Below the pieces are notes generated by a model. The model saw only the letters and a program-made list of their open reading frames with translations. It did not search any database and was not told where the DNA came from. The translations under genes were made by a program, and so were the position numbers. 6,611 nt of DNA from Negativibacillus sp. (GTDB lineage: Bacteria > Bacillota > Clostridia > Oscillospirales > Ruminococcaceae): contig JAHHTY010000081.1 of the NCBI GenBank assembly GCA_020024325.1, forward strand, positions 1 to 6,611, given 5' to 3'. Positions 5,415-6,611 of this stretch are shown here, one piece after another. Numbering within the stretch: position 1 is the first letter of the stretch; every line of letters starts with the position of its first letter.

Positions 5415-6611
5415 ATTTGTTGTTGACTTTTTATTTGGTGCAAAGAAGCAGGGCAGCTTTGATAAAACCTTTTCTGCTGTGGGCAAGAGTGTAAAAAAAC
5501 TTACAAAAACAGTAGCGACAGTGGCAGCAACCTATGTTAGTGCAAAAGCCTTCAAAGACCTATCATTAGCAGCGTTCAATAGTGCATCCAGCTTAGAGGG
5601 ATATCGAAGCACACTGAATGTAGTTATGAAGGACCAGAAAAAAGCAGCCCAAACAATGAAATGGGCAGTCGATTTTGCAAATCGAACGCCATTTGAAACG
5701 GATTCTATTGTTGAAGCAACAGTGCGTTTGCAATCCTATGGACTGGATGCCCAAAAGGTAATGACCCGGATTGGTGATATGGCGGGAGTTATGAACAAAG
5801 ATATCATGCAGGCGGTGGAAGCCGTTGCCGATGCCCAGACAGGAGAGCTTGAGAGGTTAAAAGAATTCGGTATTACGAAGGCAATGATAGGGCAAAAAGC
5901 TGCTGAAATGTATAAAAACCAAACCATTATAAACAACGAAGGGCAGATCGTTGATTTTGAAAAATTTAACGCTGCTCTTTTTGCCTTAATGGAGGATCGA
6001 TTTAAAGGCGGCATGGAAATCCAGGCAAAGAGCTATAAGGGATTGATGTCCACAATTTCCAGTGTATGGAAAACCGGTCTTGCAAGCATGGCGGGCATCA
6101 GCGGCACCGGTGAGATCATTGAGGGCAGCGCCTTTGATGCAGCCAAAGAGGGACTGAGCTGGGTTGCAACCAAGATGCAGAATATGGCCAACGCAGGAAC
6201 CTTCGAGCAGATCGGCAGGAAGATCGGCGGCGTGGTGCAGACCGGTGTGAAGTACGGTACAAAGGTTATCAGCGTCGCAAAGAAAATCAAGGATAGTGTC
6301 GCAGATACAGCCAGAAGCATTTTAGTAAAACTTGAACCAATAAAGCCGATGTTTGATGAAATCTCCAAAAAGGCAATGAGCCTGGGACGCAAAATCACGG
6401 ACGGTTTTACGAGAGCAGGTTCTCCTATCAAAATGCTGGCAGAAAAATATATTCCGATAGCTGTGGAAGTGGTAGGTAAATTAGCAAACAAGGCAATGGA
6501 TTTTGCACATTTTGTAATAGACCACTGGAATGTGATAGGACCAATTGTGGCGGGGGTTGCCTCTTCTTTTTTGGCGTTTCGGGCATTAAAGGGTGTTTCT
6601 GCCGGTATTGG
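5401..6611 (+). CDS. Tape measure protein, N-terminal part (runs off right edge)
   Basis: This frame is open from 5371 to the window end, giving 403 residues from the TTG at 5401; the true protein is surely longer. It fixes tail length by spanning the tail lumen during assembly, and in many phages it helps DNA enter the cell. The start (M)AKNKFVVDFLFGAKKQGSF leads to a helical, Ala/Lys-rich stretch. The recognisable tape measure N-terminal signature follows at residues of about 62-156: LEGYRSTLNVV, WAVDFANRTPFETDSIV, RLQSYGLDAQKV, GDMAGVMNKDI, and AVADAQTGELERLKEFGI. Residues 218-225 (TISSVWKT) close this domain. A hydrophobic segment begins at residue 379 (IGPIVAGVASSFLAFRAL), typical of tape measure membrane-like regions. 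The start overlaps the long chaperone form by 14 bases. The GC-rich stretch at 6061-6240 is unlike its surroundings. Confidence 0.92.
   Translation, partial: MAKNKFVVDFLFGAKKQGSFDKTFSAVGKSVKKLTKTVATVAATYVSAKAFKDLSLAAFNSASSLEGYRSTLNVVMKDQKKAAQTMKWAVDFANRTPFETDSIVEATVRLQSYGLDAQKVMTRIGDMAGVMNKDIMQAVEAVADAQTGELERLKEFGITKAMIGQKAAEMYKNQTIINNEGQIVDFEKFNAALFALMEDRFKGGMEIQAKSYKGLMSTISSVWKTGLASMAGISGTGEIIEGSAFDAAKEGLSWVATKMQNMANAGTFEQIGRKIGGVVQTGVKYGTKVISVAKKIKDSVADTARSILVKLEPIKPMFDEISKKAMSLGRKITDGFTRAGSPIKMLAEKYIPIAVEVVGKLANKAMDFAHFVIDHWNVIGPIVAGVASSFLAFRALKGVSAGI
6061..6240 (+). other. GC-rich patch within the tape measure gene
   Basis: By my count, the three 60-base blocks from 6061 to 6240 are about 55, 58 and 60% G+C. 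The blocks before (5941-6060) are about 40-43% and those after (6241-6360) about 45 and 37%. Codons in the patch favour C/G endings (ATC, GGC, GCC, AGC, ACC, CAG), unlike the A/T endings used elsewhere. It codes for residues 221-280, just after the conserved N-terminal domain. Confidence 0.6.

Noticed and set aside
6033..6491. 152-codon minus-strand open frame opposite the tape measure gene
   Set aside because: The plus frame carries the conserved tape measure signature just upstream and stays open throughout. The minus frame is a shadow without a start signal.
1..6611. R-type tailocin (headless tail bacteriocin) cluster
   Set aside because: A capsid protein, decoration protein and head-tail junction genes are present and intact as far as they can be seen, so this is a full phage module, not a headless tail locus.

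Overview
This window is one uninterrupted stretch of phage structural genes, all on the + strand. It belongs to a contractile-tailed (myovirus-like) phage or prophage of a low-GC Gram-positive host, most likely a member of the Clostridia. The evidence for the host is indirect: an AT-rich sequence, strong GGAGG-type ribosome binding sites, A/T-ending codons, and proteins resembling those of clostridial prophages. The window contains no integrase, att site, host gene, tRNA or lysis gene, so an integrated prophage cannot be told from a free phage, and the species cannot be named.

Head region (1-1606): the window opens inside a gene that runs in from the left edge. What remains is the C-terminal tail of a ClpP-like prohead protease/scaffold segment fused in frame to a major capsid protein of the Mu gpT/HK97 kind. 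A 110-residue DUF2190-type capsid decoration protein follows.

Neck region (1606-2986): three tightly coupled genes overlap by one to four bases. They are a probable head-tail stopper, a lambda gpZ-like tail completion protein and a probable tail terminator. Their order resembles lambda FII-Z-U.

Tail region (3011-6611): the tail sheath, the P2 FII-like tail tube, a tail assembly chaperone and the N-terminal 403 residues of the tape measure protein, which runs off the right edge. The chaperone carries a near-ideal -1 programmed frameshift signal, T_TTT_TTT at 5235-5241. Slippage there would add 57 residues and yield a 148-residue long form. The tape measure gene starts at a TTG codon inside the end of that extension, behind a near-perfect Shine-Dalgarno.

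The genes form one translationally coupled late operon. I see no internal promoter or terminator, and no gap exceeds about 25 bases once the frameshift extension is counted. I did not find a novel defence, toxin, CRISPR or regulatory system. The points worth a second look are the frameshift, the protease-capsid fusion, a GC-rich patch inside the tape measure gene that suggests mosaic exchange, and a strong hairpin inside the stopper gene.
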